42,380 nt of DNA from an uncultured Bacteroidota bacterium (GCA_903881585.1 CAIRTW010000062.1:1-42380); one strand, 5' to 3'. Shown: positions 16,777 to 25,314, counted from the first letter of the stretch. Numbers and translations are program-made. The notes: generated by a model from the letters alone, not told the origin.

Positions 16777-17355
16777 TTATTTTATCCGGCCCGGGTTCTG
16801 CGCAATAAATGAAGCCCAGGAGTTGCCGGTTCCGGCCTTGACCTTAGGTGCATTATCTTTTTTTAAGGCGGCAGTTTTGCTCTGGTAATGATGGCAGAGG
16901 GCGGCTGCAACGGCATCAGTAGCATCCAAAAACCGCACATCTTCGGTAATGTTAAGCGTATGTTGCAGCATTTTCAACACCTGTTCCTTGGTGGCATTTC
17001 CCCTGCCGGTAATTGATTGCTTTATTTTGCGGGGCGCATATTCTACGGCATGGAGATCGTGCATCATGGCGGCGGCTATGGCCACGCCCTGCGCGCGGCC
17101 CAGTTTCAGCATACTTTGCACGTTCTTGCCGAAGAACGGCGCTTCTATCGCAACTGCATGTGGTTTATGCAGGGTGATAAGGCTTTCCATTTTTTTGAAA
17201 ATAAGCTGGAGCCGCTCTGCATGGTCTTTATGTTTGGATAAATGTAATACACCCATTTCTATGAGTGATACGTTACTTTTGTTAACAAGGATAAGCCCAT
17301 ACCCCATCACTATAGTACCGGGGTCAATTCCAAGAATTATCTGGCTCTCTTTCAA
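16777..17355 (-). CDS. ruvC: Holliday junction resolvase RuvC
   Basis: A 192-residue RNase H-fold endonuclease. The four catalytic acids are in place: Asp11 in LGIDPGT, Glu71 in AIEAPFF, and Asp144 and Asp147 in FLDATDAVAAALCHH, matching D7/E66/D138/D141 of the E. coli enzyme. It resolves four-way junctions with RuvAB in homologous recombination. The C-terminal about 30 residues are basic and variable (ALKKDNAPKVKAGTGN), slightly longer than usual. It is divergent from the flippase-like gene with only 20 bp between starts, so each promoter must overlap the other gene or lie in that gap. Confidence 0.96.
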   Translation of the reverse strand: MKESQIILGIDPGTIVMGYGLILVNKSNVSLIEMGVLHLSKHKDHAERLQLIFKKMESLITLHKPHAVAIEAPFFGKNVQSMLKLGRAQGVAIAAAMMHDLHAVEYAPRKIKQSITGRGNATKEQVLKMLQHTLNITEDVRFLDATDAVAAALCHHYQSKTAALKKDNAPKVKAGTGNSWASFIAQNPGRIK

Positions 17356-17375
17356 AAAAGTATGGATTAAGCATT

Positions 17376-18317
17376 GTGAACAAAAATACCAAAATATGGC
17401 TTAACTATCTGGTTCGCGCAGCTATTTCATTATTGCTGCTCTGGAGCATATACATGCAGGTACAGAAGCAACTTGCGGGAATGGATACCGCCATATGGAA
17501 GCAAACCGGCCAAAGTGTTTTTTTGATGTTATGCGTTGTCCTGCTGTTTGTTAATATCTTACTGGAAAGTGGGAAATGGTACCTGCTTACCAATTCAGTG
17601 GAGCACATCGTTTATCCCAGGGCGCTTGCCAGTTACCTGGCGGGCATGGCGTTTTCTCTTATAACGCCCAATCGCGTTGGCGACTATCCCGGACGCGTTC
17701 TTTACCTGGGCCGGAGCAATACGTTCCGGTATGTTAATGTTTCGGTATTGGGTATTATGTCGCAGTTATCGGCCATATTTCTTTTCGGGCTTTTGGGGCT
17801 CATATACTATAATATAGTTTTTCCGGCAATGATAGCACGCGTGGCGCTGGCATTATGCTTCCTGGCCAACATCGGTATTGGCATCGTTTACTGGCGCTTT
17901 GAAAAATGGCTGCCTTCTCTGGTCCACATCAAGTGGCTGAAGAAGTTCGTTATATATGGCAGGTCTCTGAGGCGCGTTACCACACGTAGGCAAATAATAG
18001 TATTGGGGCTCTCTGTATTACGGTTCGCCGTCTTTACGGCACAGTATTTGTTTTTACTGCGGTGGATGAATGTTGAGATACCGCTGGGCGAAGGATTTAT
18101 TGTTGCCGCATTATTTTTCTGGGTAATGGCAGTGATACCCTCCATAGCAGTGGCAGAGTTGGGTGTTCGTGGCAATGTGAGCTTGTATCTTTTTCATCAT
18201 TTTTCACCAAATACTGTAGGTGTGCTTGCAGCAACTATAGGCATATGGTTGCTCAATCTTATTTTACCGTCAATTTTTGGCAGTATATTGATAATGAGAA
18301 TGAGATTATTACGTTAG
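17376..18317 (+). CDS. lysylphosphatidylglycerol synthase/flippase-like (UPF0104) membrane protein
   Basis: A 313-residue protein with about seven to eight transmembrane helices. The conserved region around SYLAGMAFSLITPNRVGDYPGRVLYL, with Gly/Pro/Arg in a membrane loop, and the later AVIPSIAVAELGVRGNVSLYLF match the LPG_synthase_TM (AglD2/UPF0104) family. Members are proposed lipid or glycolipid flippases, or the membrane part of MprF. No catalytic C-terminal domain is present here, so a flippase role is more likely. The start is GTG (17376), 20 bp from the divergent ruvC start. The DUF3108 gene follows after 12 bp, suggesting an operon. Confidence 0.82.
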   Translation: MNKNTKIWLNYLVRAAISLLLLWSIYMQVQKQLAGMDTAIWKQTGQSVFLMLCVVLLFVNILLESGKWYLLTNSVEHIVYPRALASYLAGMAFSLITPNRVGDYPGRVLYLGRSNTFRYVNVSVLGIMSQLSAIFLFGLLGLIYYNIVFPAMIARVALALCFLANIGIGIVYWRFEKWLPSLVHIKWLKKFVIYGRSLRRVTTRRQIIVLGLSVLRFAVFTAQYLFLLRWMNVEIPLGEGFIVAALFFWVMAVIPSIAVAELGVRGNVSLYLFHHFSPNTVGVLAATIGIWLLNLILPSIFGSILIMRMRLLR

Positions 18318-18329
18318 TATGGTAGATTT

Positions 18330-19175
18330 ATGAAAGCACTAAGAAGAGAGAAGATGAATGGATTATTTAGACTGGTTCTTTGTGCCTGCTTTATCGGGTT
18401 ATCGGCAGCGGCATTTGCACAAAATGACTTTTGCAATACGAAGAATACCAGTTTTAAAGATGGGGAGAAGCTGACCTTCAAGGTCTTTTACAACCTGAAT
18501 TTCGTATGGATAAATGCCGGTAATGCCTATTTCAGCACGGTGCAGGAAGACCTGAACGGCCGTAAGGTGTATCACATAACCGGGGATGGGAAAACCGCCA
18601 AATCGTATGAATGGGTGTATAAAGTGAATGACCGGTATGAAACCTACATAGACAAGGAAACCATGCTGCCACTAAAGTTTGTGCGGAATGTGAACGAGGG
18701 CGGCTTCAAAATAAATCAGGATGTTACTTTCGATCATAAAAAAGGGAAGGTTACGTCCAATAAAAAGGTGTACGATATACAAAAATGTACGCAGGACGTG
18801 CTGTCCACTATCTACTTTGCGCGCAATATAAACTACAATAAATACCAGCCGGGAGACAAGATACCCTTCAGCATGTTCCTTGATGATAAGGTTTACAACC
18901 TCTATATTAAGTACCAGGGCAAGGAGAAAATAAAAACAAAGATGGGCACATTTAATGCCATCAAGATAGTGCCGCTGCTTATAGAAGGCACAATATTCAG
19001 CGGTGGAGAAAAGATGACTGTTTGGGTAAGTGACGATTCAAACCATGTTCCGTTGCGCATTAACAGCCCTATACTGGTAGGCAGTATAAAGGTGGATCTT
19101 ATTGACTACAGCAAACTGCGAAATCCCTTTACATCAATAATAAAAGAGAAGAATGGGCACTCAGAATCAGAATAG
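18330..19175 (+). CDS. DUF3108 family periplasmic protein
   Basis: A 281-residue protein with a signal peptide ending near AAAFAQ. Starts at 18330 or at an inner ATG (18354) are both possible, since both leave a good signal sequence. The body matches the DUF3108 pattern: an early FKDGEKLTFKVFYNLNFVWINAGNA, then β-strand pairs, YEWVYKVNDRYETYID, DVLSTIYFARNI, and the end GEKMTVWVSDDSNHVPLRINSPILVGSIKVDL. DUF3108 is a β-barrel-like periplasmic fold, sometimes compared with lipid carriers; its function is unproven. It probably forms an operon with the upstream flippase-like gene. Its last 9 bases overlap the convergent polysaccharide flippase gene. Confidence 0.85.
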   Translation: MKALRREKMNGLFRLVLCACFIGLSAAAFAQNDFCNTKNTSFKDGEKLTFKVFYNLNFVWINAGNAYFSTVQEDLNGRKVYHITGDGKTAKSYEWVYKVNDRYETYIDKETMLPLKFVRNVNEGGFKINQDVTFDHKKGKVTSNKKVYDIQKCTQDVLSTIYFARNINYNKYQPGDKIPFSMFLDDKVYNLYIKYQGKEKIKTKMGTFNAIKIVPLLIEGTIFSGGEKMTVWVSDDSNHVPLRINSPILVGSIKVDLIDYSKLRNPFTSIIKEKNGHSESE

Positions 19176-20678
19176 CCGCTTGTTTTTCTTTATGGTCGCT
19201 ATGTATTCCAGCAGGTCCGGCGAGGGTTTCAGCCATAGGAGCATGAGCGCATAAACGATAATGATAACAGTGCTGCGGATGACTATATCAGCAAATGTGC
19301 GCACATATATATGGTGTGCCTGGTCGAAAAAATGCGGAAAATAATAACCGGCAGCAAGCGCTGCGCCAGCGGCAACTAGTACCAACATGGTTCCCTTTGA
19401 AAAGGGCTGCATGTCCAGCTTTTTCCAGACAAACAGGAATTTCAGGATGTTAAATGCCATAAGTATTGTGGTGGTACTCCAAGCCGCGCCATATATGCCA
19501 TAGCGTGGCACCAGTACCCGTATCAGCAGAAACAGAACGCCCATAAGAAACAGCGACAGGTAAAAATTGAATTTGTAGTAATTAGCTATCGACAACACCT
19601 GGTCGTTCATACCGGTGGCAATGTTAACTATGTTGCCTATGGACAGAATGGCAAAGACGGGTATGATCTCTGTGTAACCATTCCTGATGATCGCAATAGC
19701 GTTTTCGAGGCTACAGCAAAGCAGCACGGCTATTCCAACAGTAGGGATAAGGATATTGATAGACGACCGGGAAAAAATGTTTTTTGCTTTGGGCATATCA
19801 TTGTCGGCAAACGCCTTTGCAAGCACCGTGAAACTGGCCGGCTGCATGGCTTTCATCGGCAATTGCAAAAAGGAAATAAAGAAAACAGCATTAGAATATA
19901 TCGCCACGGAACTAAAACCATTACGATCGTAAAACGGCAGCGAGAGTGCGTCCATATACCCCATAAGCAGCACAGAGACCGTTAATAAAAAGTGATACCA
20001 GGAGAAATGAAGCATCTCCTTGTATTCGCCTTTTGTAAAGTCGCCCGGGTGGAACGAGATACCGAAACCTTTAGTAAGCGCGGAAAGGAACAGGAAAATC
20101 ACTACCGGCAGAAAGTAAATAAGTATAGAGCCGATCACAAAGATATTGAAGGCGATATACCCGAACCCGAACAGCAGGATCAGTAAAATACTACCCGCTC
20201 TCACCACCACCTCCCTCATAAATGCCGATACCGCTACTTTCATCTGCGAGCCCAGGTACTGCTCCAGGATCACCATATAAATAAACAATAACGTATACAA
20301 AGGAAGCCAGTAAAAGTAACGCTGCATGTAGGGAATATCATCAGGCTGAAAATGAGGGAGTATCCAGGAATGCAGAAAGATATATACCAGTGAAAATATT
20401 GCCGCAATGACCAGTGGCAAAAGAAGGCAAATAGTGATGAGCGATCTCTTTTTGCGTGCGTCATTGGCGTACCGGTGAATATAAACCGCAAGTGTATTGT
20501 TAAGCCCGAGTAGTAATATCTGGGATATCACTACCGCGTAGTTGGTGAGGTTCCGGGTAAAGCCCAGTTGCGGTTTCGTAAGATATTTGATGGACAGCCA
20601 AATGATCAGCCCGCCAAGGATGGCCCCAAGGATCACAACAATAGAATTTTTTGCAGATTGCCGGAAGACAACACCCAT
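19167..20678 (-). CDS. polysaccharide flippase (Wzx/MATE-type)
   Basis: Starting at MGVVFRQSAKNSIVV the protein has 503 residues and about 12-14 transmembrane helices spaced evenly. The N-terminal pattern (QSAKNSIVVILGAILGGLIIW, then LTKPQLGFTRNLTNYAVV) fits oligosaccharide flippases of the MOP superfamily, which carry lipid-linked glycan units across the inner membrane. The alternative start at 20702 adds eight residues without conserved features. It lies beside gmd and fcl, so export of a fucose-containing glycan is a reasonable inference. The 3' end overlaps the convergent DUF3108 gene by 9 bp. Confidence 0.88.
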   Translation of the reverse strand: MGVVFRQSAKNSIVVILGAILGGLIIWLSIKYLTKPQLGFTRNLTNYAVVISQILLLGLNNTLAVYIHRYANDARKKRSLITICLLLPLVIAAIFSLVYIFLHSWILPHFQPDDIPYMQRYFYWLPLYTLLFIYMVILEQYLGSQMKVAVSAFMREVVVRAGSILLILLFGFGYIAFNIFVIGSILIYFLPVVIFLFLSALTKGFGISFHPGDFTKGEYKEMLHFSWYHFLLTVSVLLMGYMDALSLPFYDRNGFSSVAIYSNAVFFISFLQLPMKAMQPASFTVLAKAFADNDMPKAKNIFSRSSINILIPTVGIAVLLCCSLENAIAIIRNGYTEIIPVFAILSIGNIVNIATGMNDQVLSIANYYKFNFYLSLFLMGVLFLLIRVLVPRYGIYGAAWSTTTILMAFNILKFLFVWKKLDMQPFSKGTMLVLVAAGAALAAGYYFPHFFDQAHHIYVRTFADIVIRSTVIIIVYALMLLWLKPSPDLLEYIATIKKNKRLF

Positions 20679-20755
20679 GTGCGCAAAGGTAAATGTTAGC
20701 AAACGTAAGATACAGGAACATTCAATAATGTTAAAAGTTTATATTTCGACGCTAA

Positions 20756-20790
20756 TAGGTGTCCCACATCTTTGAGAAGTGGGACACCTA
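20756..20790. promoter_or_regulatory. 12-bp inverted repeat upstream of gmd (operator candidate)
   Basis: TAGGTGTCCCAC (20756-20767) and its exact complement GTGGGACACCTA (20779-20790) flank 11 bases. The right arm falls where the -33 region of the gmd promoter would lie (its -7 box is at 20807-20814). It could be a regulator site or an RNA hairpin of the divergent transcript. Confidence 0.6.
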
Positions 20791-20806
20791 CCGGCACAGA
20801 AAAGTT

Positions 20807-20814
20807 TATATTTG
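20807..20814 (+). promoter_or_regulatory. -7 promoter box TATATTTG of gmd-fcl
   Basis: Exact TAnnTTTG match 15 bases before the gmd ATG at 20830, as expected for a short-leader Bacteroidota promoter. Confidence 0.55.
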
Positions 20815-20829
20815 CCAAAATTTACCCTG

Positions 20830-21942
20830 ATGAAGAAAGCCCTGATAACAGGCATAACGGGACAAGACGGCGCCTACCTTGCAGAACTATTGCTGGGCAA
20901 AGGCTACGAGGTGCATGGCATAAAGCGGCGCACTTCGCTTATAAATACAGGCCGCATAGATCACCTGTACAAAGACCCGCATGAAAAAAATGTGAAATTC
21001 GTGCTTCATTACGGGGATCTTACTGACTCTACCAATATTATCCGCATCATACAGGAAGTGCAGCCCGATGAGATATACAACCTGGGGGCTATGAGCCATG
21101 TGCAGGTGAGTTTTGAAGAGCCGGAATATGTAGCCAATACAGACGCCACCGGAACACTGCGCATACTGGAAGCAATACGCATACTAGGGCTGGAAAAGAA
21201 AACACGCATCTACCAGGCATCTACATCTGAGCTTTATGGTAAGGTACAGGCTGTGCCGCAAAATGAAACCACTCCGTTTTACCCGCGCTCACCATACGGT
21301 GTAGCGAAACTATACGCCTACTGGATCACGGTCAACTACCGCGAGGCATATGGCATGTATGCCTGCAACGGCATCTTATTTAACCATGAAAGCCCGCTGC
21401 GTGGAGAGACTTTCGTGACGAGGAAGATAACAAGGGGCATAGCGGAAATAGTGCTTGGCCTGAAGAATAAGCTGTGGCTGGGCAACCTGGGCGCAAAACG
21501 CGACTGGGGCCACGCCAAAGATTATGTAGAAGCCATGTGGCTGATGCTGCAGCAGCCGGAGCCGGAAGATTTTGTTATAGCAACAGGTGTTACTACTTCT
21601 GTGCGCGATTTTGTGAAGCTTGCTTTTGCACATGCGGGTGTGGAAGTGTCGTTTGAAGGAACAGGAGAAAAAGAGCAGGGTATAGTGAGCAAAGTGATAG
21701 ACCCAAGTTGCAAAGTAAATGTTGGCGATGTGGTGGTAGAGGTAGATAAGCGTTATTTCCGCCCCACGGAGGTGGACCTGCTGCTGGGCGATGCTTCCAA
21801 GGCAAAGGAAAAAATGGGCTGGGTGCCAAAATATACATTAGCCGAACTGGCTAAAGAAATGGTGCTGTCGGATATTGCACATTTCCGGAAAGAAGTGCTG
21901 CTCAATGAAAAGGGCTACCGCACCTTAAATCAATATGAATAA
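20830..21942 (+). CDS. gmd: GDP-mannose 4,6-dehydratase
   Basis: Starting at [22 protein letters not shown] the protein has 370 residues, the normal length for Gmd. Seen: the NADP-binding motif GITGQDG, the following R-R-T-S stretch ([15 protein letters not shown]), the catalytic Thr region [10 protein letters not shown], and Y-x-x-x-K in [29 protein letters not shown] and [20 protein letters not shown] are strongly conserved Gmd segments. It converts GDP-D-mannose to GDP-4-keto-6-deoxymannose, the first step to GDP-L-fucose. The start was set at 20830, behind a -7 box; the frame extends to 20779 but that part runs through the inverted repeat. The fcl start overlaps its stop (TAATG). Confidence 0.97.
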   Translation: MKKALITGITGQDGAYLAELLLGKGYEVHGIKRRTSLINTGRIDHLYKDPHEKNVKFVLHYGDLTDSTNIIRIIQEVQPDEIYNLGAMSHVQVSFEEPEYVANTDATGTLRILEAIRILGLEKKTRIYQASTSELYGKVQAVPQNETTPFYPRSPYGVAKLYAYWITVNYREAYGMYACNGILFNHESPLRGETFVTRKITRGIAEIVLGLKNKLWLGNLGAKRDWGHAKDYVEAMWLMLQQPEPEDFVIATGVTTSVRDFVKLAFAHAGVEVSFEGTGEKEQGIVSKVIDPSCKVNVGDVVVEVDKRYFRPTEVDLLLGDASKAKEKMGWVPKYTLAELAKEMVLSDIAHFRKEVLLNEKGYRTLNQYE

Positions 21943-22871
21943 TGGAATCAGCAGGTAAAATTTTTGTTGCCGGCCATAGGGGCATGGTGGGTGCAGCTAT
22001 TGTGAGAAAGCTGCAAAGTGAGGGCTATACGAATATCATTACGCGCTCATCAAAAGAGCTGGACCTGAGAGACCAGGCAGCTGTAAATGACTTTTTTGCA
22101 AAAGAGCAGCCGGAATATGTGTTTGTAGCCGCTGCAAAAGTAGGCGGTATCCTGGCCAATAATACTTACCGTGCTGAGTTTTTATACGATAATCTGATCA
22201 TTGAGACCAACCTGATACATGCGGCCTATACTGCTAAAGTAAAAAAAATGCTGTTCCTGGGCAGCTCCTGCATTTACCCCAAAATGGCACCCCAGCCGCT
22301 AAAGGAAGAATACCTGCTTACCGGCCTGCTGGAGGAAACCAACGAGCCTTATGCCATAGCTAAAATAGCCGGTATAAAGCTATGCGAGGCATACCGCGAC
22401 CAATACGGCTGCAATTTTATCTCCGGTATGCCTACCAATCTTTATGGGCAGGGCGATAACTACAACCTGCAAAATTCGCACGTTATTCCTGCATTTCTGC
22501 GCAAGTTTCATGAGGCAAAAAAAAGCGGCGCTGCTTTCACGGAAATATGGGGCTCTGGCTCACCGCTGCGGGAGTTCATGTTTGTTGATGATCTCGCTGA
22601 CGCCTGTTTTTTCCTGATGAAGGAATACAACGATAAGCTGTTTGTGAACATTGGCACTGGCGAGGAAATAACAATAAAAGACCTTGCCTTGTTAGTGAAG
22701 GAAGTAGTCGGCTTTGCCGGCGAAATAAAATTTGACGCCACCAAACCAGATGGTACGCCCCGCAAGCTCATGGATAGCTCCCGCCTTCATGCAATGGGCT
22801 GGAAACATAGCACTACGCTGCGCGATGGGCTTGCGAAGGCTTATGGGTATTTTAAGCAGGAGAATGAATAG
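21942..22871 (+). CDS. fcl: GDP-L-fucose synthase
   Basis: A 309-residue SDR-family enzyme. Seen: the nucleotide motif [14 protein letters not shown], the family segment [31 protein letters not shown], and the catalytic Y-x-x-x-K in [15 protein letters not shown], followed by [11 protein letters not shown]. It epimerises and reduces the Gmd product with NADPH to GDP-L-fucose. Its ATG shares one base with the gmd stop codon, so the two are translationally coupled and form one pathway unit. GDP-fucose would feed the surface glycans made by the flippase and glycosyltransferases in this region. Confidence 0.97.
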   Translation: MESAGKIFVAGHRGMVGAAIVRKLQSEGYTNIITRSSKELDLRDQAAVNDFFAKEQPEYVFVAAAKVGGILANNTYRAEFLYDNLIIETNLIHAAYTAKVKKMLFLGSSCIYPKMAPQPLKEEYLLTGLLEETNEPYAIAKIAGIKLCEAYRDQYGCNFISGMPTNLYGQGDNYNLQNSHVIPAFLRKFHEAKKSGAAFTEIWGSGSPLREFMFVDDLADACFFLMKEYNDKLFVNIGTGEEITIKDLALLVKEVVGFAGEIKFDATKPDGTPRKLMDSSRLHAMGWKHSTTLRDGLAKAYGYFKQENE

Positions 22872-22880
22872 GCAGGAAAG

Positions 22881-22900
22881 TGATTTTTCGATAAAAATCA
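22881..22900. terminator. hairpin TGATTTTT-CGAT-AAAAATCA after fcl
   Basis: A perfect 8-bp stem with a 4-base loop 9 bp behind the fcl stop. The stem is AT-rich and holds the T run inside itself, so it would be a weak terminator. Confidence 0.4.
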
Positions 22901-22939
22901 TCGCATAACGCCTGAACAATAAGGGAAAGCCCCTTTAGG

Positions 22940-22970
22940 CCCGACCGAATGGATAATTCATCCGGGCGGA
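22940..22970. repeat. hairpin repeat, copy C
   Basis: CCCGACCGAA, arm TGGAT, loop AATTC, arm ATCCG (one T·G pair), then GGCGGA. Flanks match the copies at 6101 and 8620. It is embedded between GCCCCTTTAGG and GGTTTGGGGTTA, so it sits inside another repeat-like sequence between the convergent fcl and purH genes. Confidence 0.55.
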
Positions 22971-22979
22971 GGTTTGGGG

Positions 22980-24494
22980 TTAATGCTTAAAGTGCCGTAA
23001 CCCCGTTATCACCATTGCCATATCATGCTCCTTGCAAAACTGTATGCTGTCGTTGTCCCGTACAGATCCGCCGGGTTGTATTACCGCGGTAATACCCGCC
23101 TCGTGAGCAACTGTGACACAGTCATTGAACGGGAAAAACGCATCGGAGGCCATTACCGCACCCTTAATGATAAAACCAAATTGCTTCGACTTGTCCAGGG
23201 CGTGGCGAAGAGCATCTATACGGCTGGTTTGGCCACAGCCCTTGCCTATGAGCTGCTTGTTTTTTACAATAGCTATCGCGTTCGATTTAAGGTGCTTGCA
23301 CACAATGTTGGCAAATAGCAGGTCTTCTTTCTCTGCCTCGCTGCTGTTTCTTGCGCCGGCTTCCTTCCATTCGGCAAAGTTCTGAGTGTCCGCGTCCTGC
23401 ACCAGTATGCCGTTGAGGATGCGCTTGTATTCTTTGGTAGGATAGAATGATTTTTTCTGGAGCAGCAGGTTGCGGTTCTTCTTGCTTTTCAATAATGCCA
23501 GTGCATCTTCGTCAAATGACGGCGCAAGAAGTATTTCAAAAAAGAGTTCGTTTATTTTCTGGGCTGCATCAATATCTATTGTTTGATTAGTGATGAGCAC
23601 ACCGCCAAAGGCGCTTTCAGGATCGCATGCAAGTGCGGCCTCCCAGGCGTGGGTTAGGTTGTCGCGCTCGGCAATGCCGCAAACATTAGTATGCTTGATG
23701 ATAGCGAATGCGGGTTTGGAAAACTCGGAGATGATCTGGCAGGCAGCATCTATATCCACGAGGTTGTTGTAGGACAATTCCTTGCCGTTTAGCTTCTCGA
23801 ACATTGCATCAAGGTCACCATAGAAGGCAGCAGACTGATGGGGGTTTTCTCCATAGCGAAGCGACTTTTCATTACTGAATGAAAGCTGGAAATGCCCGGT
23901 ACCAGATATTTGAGAGAAATAGCTGGCTATAGCCACATCATAATGCGCGCACTCTGCAAAAGCTAGTGCCGCAAAATGTTTCCGGTCGTGCAGCGATGTC
24001 ACACCATTTTGGGTTTCCAGCAATTGCAACAGTTCGCCATACTGATTTCTCGAGGCTACAATACATACGTCATTAAAATTCTTACCGGCAGCGCGTATCA
24101 GCGAAACGCCGCCGATGTCTATTTTTTCAATTATAGTTTTTTCGTCTGTGGTCTGCTTTACTGTCTCCTCAAACGGATAAAGATCAACGATCACCAGGTC
24201 GAGCAGCGGAATTTCGTATTCTTTTATATGCTGCTGATCCTGCTCAAGTGCGCGGCGGGCCAATATGCCGCCAAATACTTTGGGATGCAAGGTTTTCACC
24301 CGGCCGCCAAGAATGGAAGGGTAGCCCGTTACGCTTTCCACCGATGTGCAGGGAATGCCCAGCTGCTCAATGAATGTTTGGGTGCCGCCGGTAGAGTATA
24401 ATGCTGCGCCCAGGCTATGCAGTTTACGAACGACAGGCTCCAGACCGTCTTTATAGAAGACAGAGATCAGCGCTGATTTTATGGTACAGTTCAT
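22980..24494 (-). CDS. purH: bifunctional AICAR transformylase/IMP cyclohydrolase PurH
   Basis: Starting at MNCTIKSALISVFYKDGLEPV the protein has 504 residues, the normal PurH length. The N-terminal IMP cyclohydrolase (MGS-like) domain shows STGGT, GGRVKTLHPKVFGGIL and DLVIVDLYPFEETV. The C-terminal AICAR formyltransferase domain has the catalytic Lys-His in IIKHTNVCGIAE, the segment KSNAIAIVKNKQLIGKGCGQTSR, and the end VITGLRHFKH. It performs the last two steps of IMP synthesis. The frame extends to 24542, but the conserved domain begins at the chosen Met. A 7-bp stem (24520-24542) lies in the upstream leader. It is monocistronic, with no other pur gene beside it. Confidence 0.97.
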   Translation of the reverse strand: MNCTIKSALISVFYKDGLEPVVRKLHSLGAALYSTGGTQTFIEQLGIPCTSVESVTGYPSILGGRVKTLHPKVFGGILARRALEQDQQHIKEYEIPLLDLVIVDLYPFEETVKQTTDEKTIIEKIDIGGVSLIRAAGKNFNDVCIVASRNQYGELLQLLETQNGVTSLHDRKHFAALAFAECAHYDVAIASYFSQISGTGHFQLSFSNEKSLRYGENPHQSAAFYGDLDAMFEKLNGKELSYNNLVDIDAACQIISEFSKPAFAIIKHTNVCGIAERDNLTHAWEAALACDPESAFGGVLITNQTIDIDAAQKINELFFEILLAPSFDEDALALLKSKKNRNLLLQKKSFYPTKEYKRILNGILVQDADTQNFAEWKEAGARNSSEAEKEDLLFANIVCKHLKSNAIAIVKNKQLIGKGCGQTSRIDALRHALDKSKQFGFIIKGAVMASDAFFPFNDCVTVAHEAGITAVIQPGGSVRDNDSIQFCKEHDMAMVITGLRHFKH

Positions 24495-24519
24495 TCGGTT
24501 TGCTTTATTAAAGTGATGT

Positions 24520-24542
24520 TTGTACCGGCTATACGGGTACAA
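24520..24542 (-). promoter_or_regulatory. hairpin TTGTACC...GGTACAA between lipoprotein gene and purH
   Basis: Perfect 7-bp arms (24520-24526 and 24536-24542) with a 9-base loop. It lies past the stop of the tiny lipoprotein gene at 24577 and before the purH start, so it may act as a terminator or as leader structure. No long T-tract follows. Confidence 0.35.
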
Positions 24543-24576
24543 GAAAAATATATGGGGCTAATAGCGCAGCCAGGAA

Positions 24577-24714
24577 TTACCACCAGCGGTCCCCCGCATG
24601 ATAAGCGCCATGCCGTGGAACCCGCCTGTTGGTGCGTACACGTTGCGTGACACAACTGCTTAATTGAGCAAGGAGGAGCAGGACGGCGATTATTTTTATT
24701 AGTCTGTATTTCAT
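24577..24714 (-). CDS. tiny lipoprotein 1 of 4
   Basis: A 45-codon gene beginning MKYRLIKIIAVLLLLAQ with the lipobox LSSC (Cys21). The mature peptide is only 25 residues and very basic and aromatic at its end (RVRTNRRVPRHGAYHAGDRWW). It is the last and most divergent of four similar short genes on this strand. The n-region, hydrophobic core and lipobox are all textbook, which makes chance unlikely despite the length. The predicted product is a lipid-anchored peptide in the inner or outer membrane. Function unknown; in size and build it recalls entericidins and bacteriocin-release peptides, but no homology is claimed. Confidence 0.6.
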   Translation of the reverse strand: MKYRLIKIIAVLLLLAQLSSCVTQRVRTNRRVPRHGAYHAGDRWW

Positions 24715-24929
24715 TTGAAATTTTTTATTGTTGGCTGCGCAAAAAAGAGAGAACTCAATTATATCTCATTCCTAAAGCCATTTTGGCTTTACTTTGAAAT
24801 GGCAGTTTCATAAAACCATTTAACAGGTTTAAAAGTAATAAAATCTTCTGTTTTACGAATAGAATTTTTCAAAAGGCAATAAGTAAGCACACCGCTATGC
24901 GGGCAGCGTCTGTTGCAACGCAAGCCGTT

Positions 24930-25061
24930 TTAATAGTTTCTTTGGCGCGGCTGAGGGCGTACGGTCTTGTGCGGTTCTACCGTTTTTTTGCAGGTTGCAC
25001 AGCCTGTGATGTTAAGAGACACAATTAAAAGCAGCACTAACCTGAGCAGATCTCGTTTCAT
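24930..25061 (-). CDS. tiny lipoprotein 2 of 4
   Basis: A 43-residue protein from ATG 25061 (MKRDLLRLVLLLIVSLN) with lipobox ITGC, then ATCKKTVEPH and the tail KTVRPQPRQRNY. The frame is open for 20 more codons upstream, but the inner Met gives a normal signal peptide and aligns with the neighbouring copies (each begins ATGAAA). The 12-residue tail is identical to that of the gene at 25164. Nine of the twelve codons differ synonymously, which points to selection on the peptide. A TACTTTTA box lies at 25081-25088. Confidence 0.72.
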   Translation of the reverse strand: MKRDLLRLVLLLIVSLNITGCATCKKTVEPHKTVRPQPRQRNY

Positions 25062-25080
25062 TTTGGGAAGAGTATATAAG

Positions 25081-25088
25081 TAAAAGTA
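25081..25088 (-). promoter_or_regulatory. -7-like box TACTTTTA before tiny lipoprotein 2
   Basis: Matches TAnnTTTA on the minus strand, 19 bases before the ATG at 25061, a spacing close to those of the next two copies. Confidence 0.4.
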
Positions 25089-25163
25089 CATTTTCCAAAT
25101 AAGAAATAGGGCAATAGCCATCCTGTCTGCACGGGCAGAAGAATAAAAACACTGGAAATCAAA

Positions 25164-25295
25164 TTAGTAATTCCGCTGGCGTGGCTGGGGGCGCACCGTT
25201 TTTTGGGGTTCCACCACCTTCTTGTGTGTATGACAGCTTGCTATGCTAAATGCCACTACCGCCAGCAGCATTATCCTGAGTATATTATGTTTCAT
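25164..25295 (-). CDS. tiny lipoprotein 3 of 4
   Basis: A 43-residue protein from ATG 25295 (MKHNILRIMLLAVVAF) with lipobox SIASC, then HTHKKVVEPQ and the tail KTVRPQPRQRNY. It is the close paralogue of the gene at 24930: after the Cys both run [K]K-x-VEPxKTVRPQPRQRNY. The mature peptide has a net positive charge and two Pro residues, so it may be extended. It has its own -7 box at 25315-25322. The predicted location is a membrane face, lipid-anchored. Role unknown. Confidence 0.72.
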   Translation of the reverse strand: MKHNILRIMLLAVVAFSIASCHTHKKVVEPQKTVRPQPRQRNY

Positions 25296-25314
25296 CTGGG
25301 AGAAAATGTACGAC

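Noticed and set aside
25124-25140. Stem TCTGC-ACGG-GCAGA between lipoproteins 2 and 3
   Set aside because: Only 5 bp, no T-tract and lacking the CCGAA/GGCGG flanks of the hairpin family.
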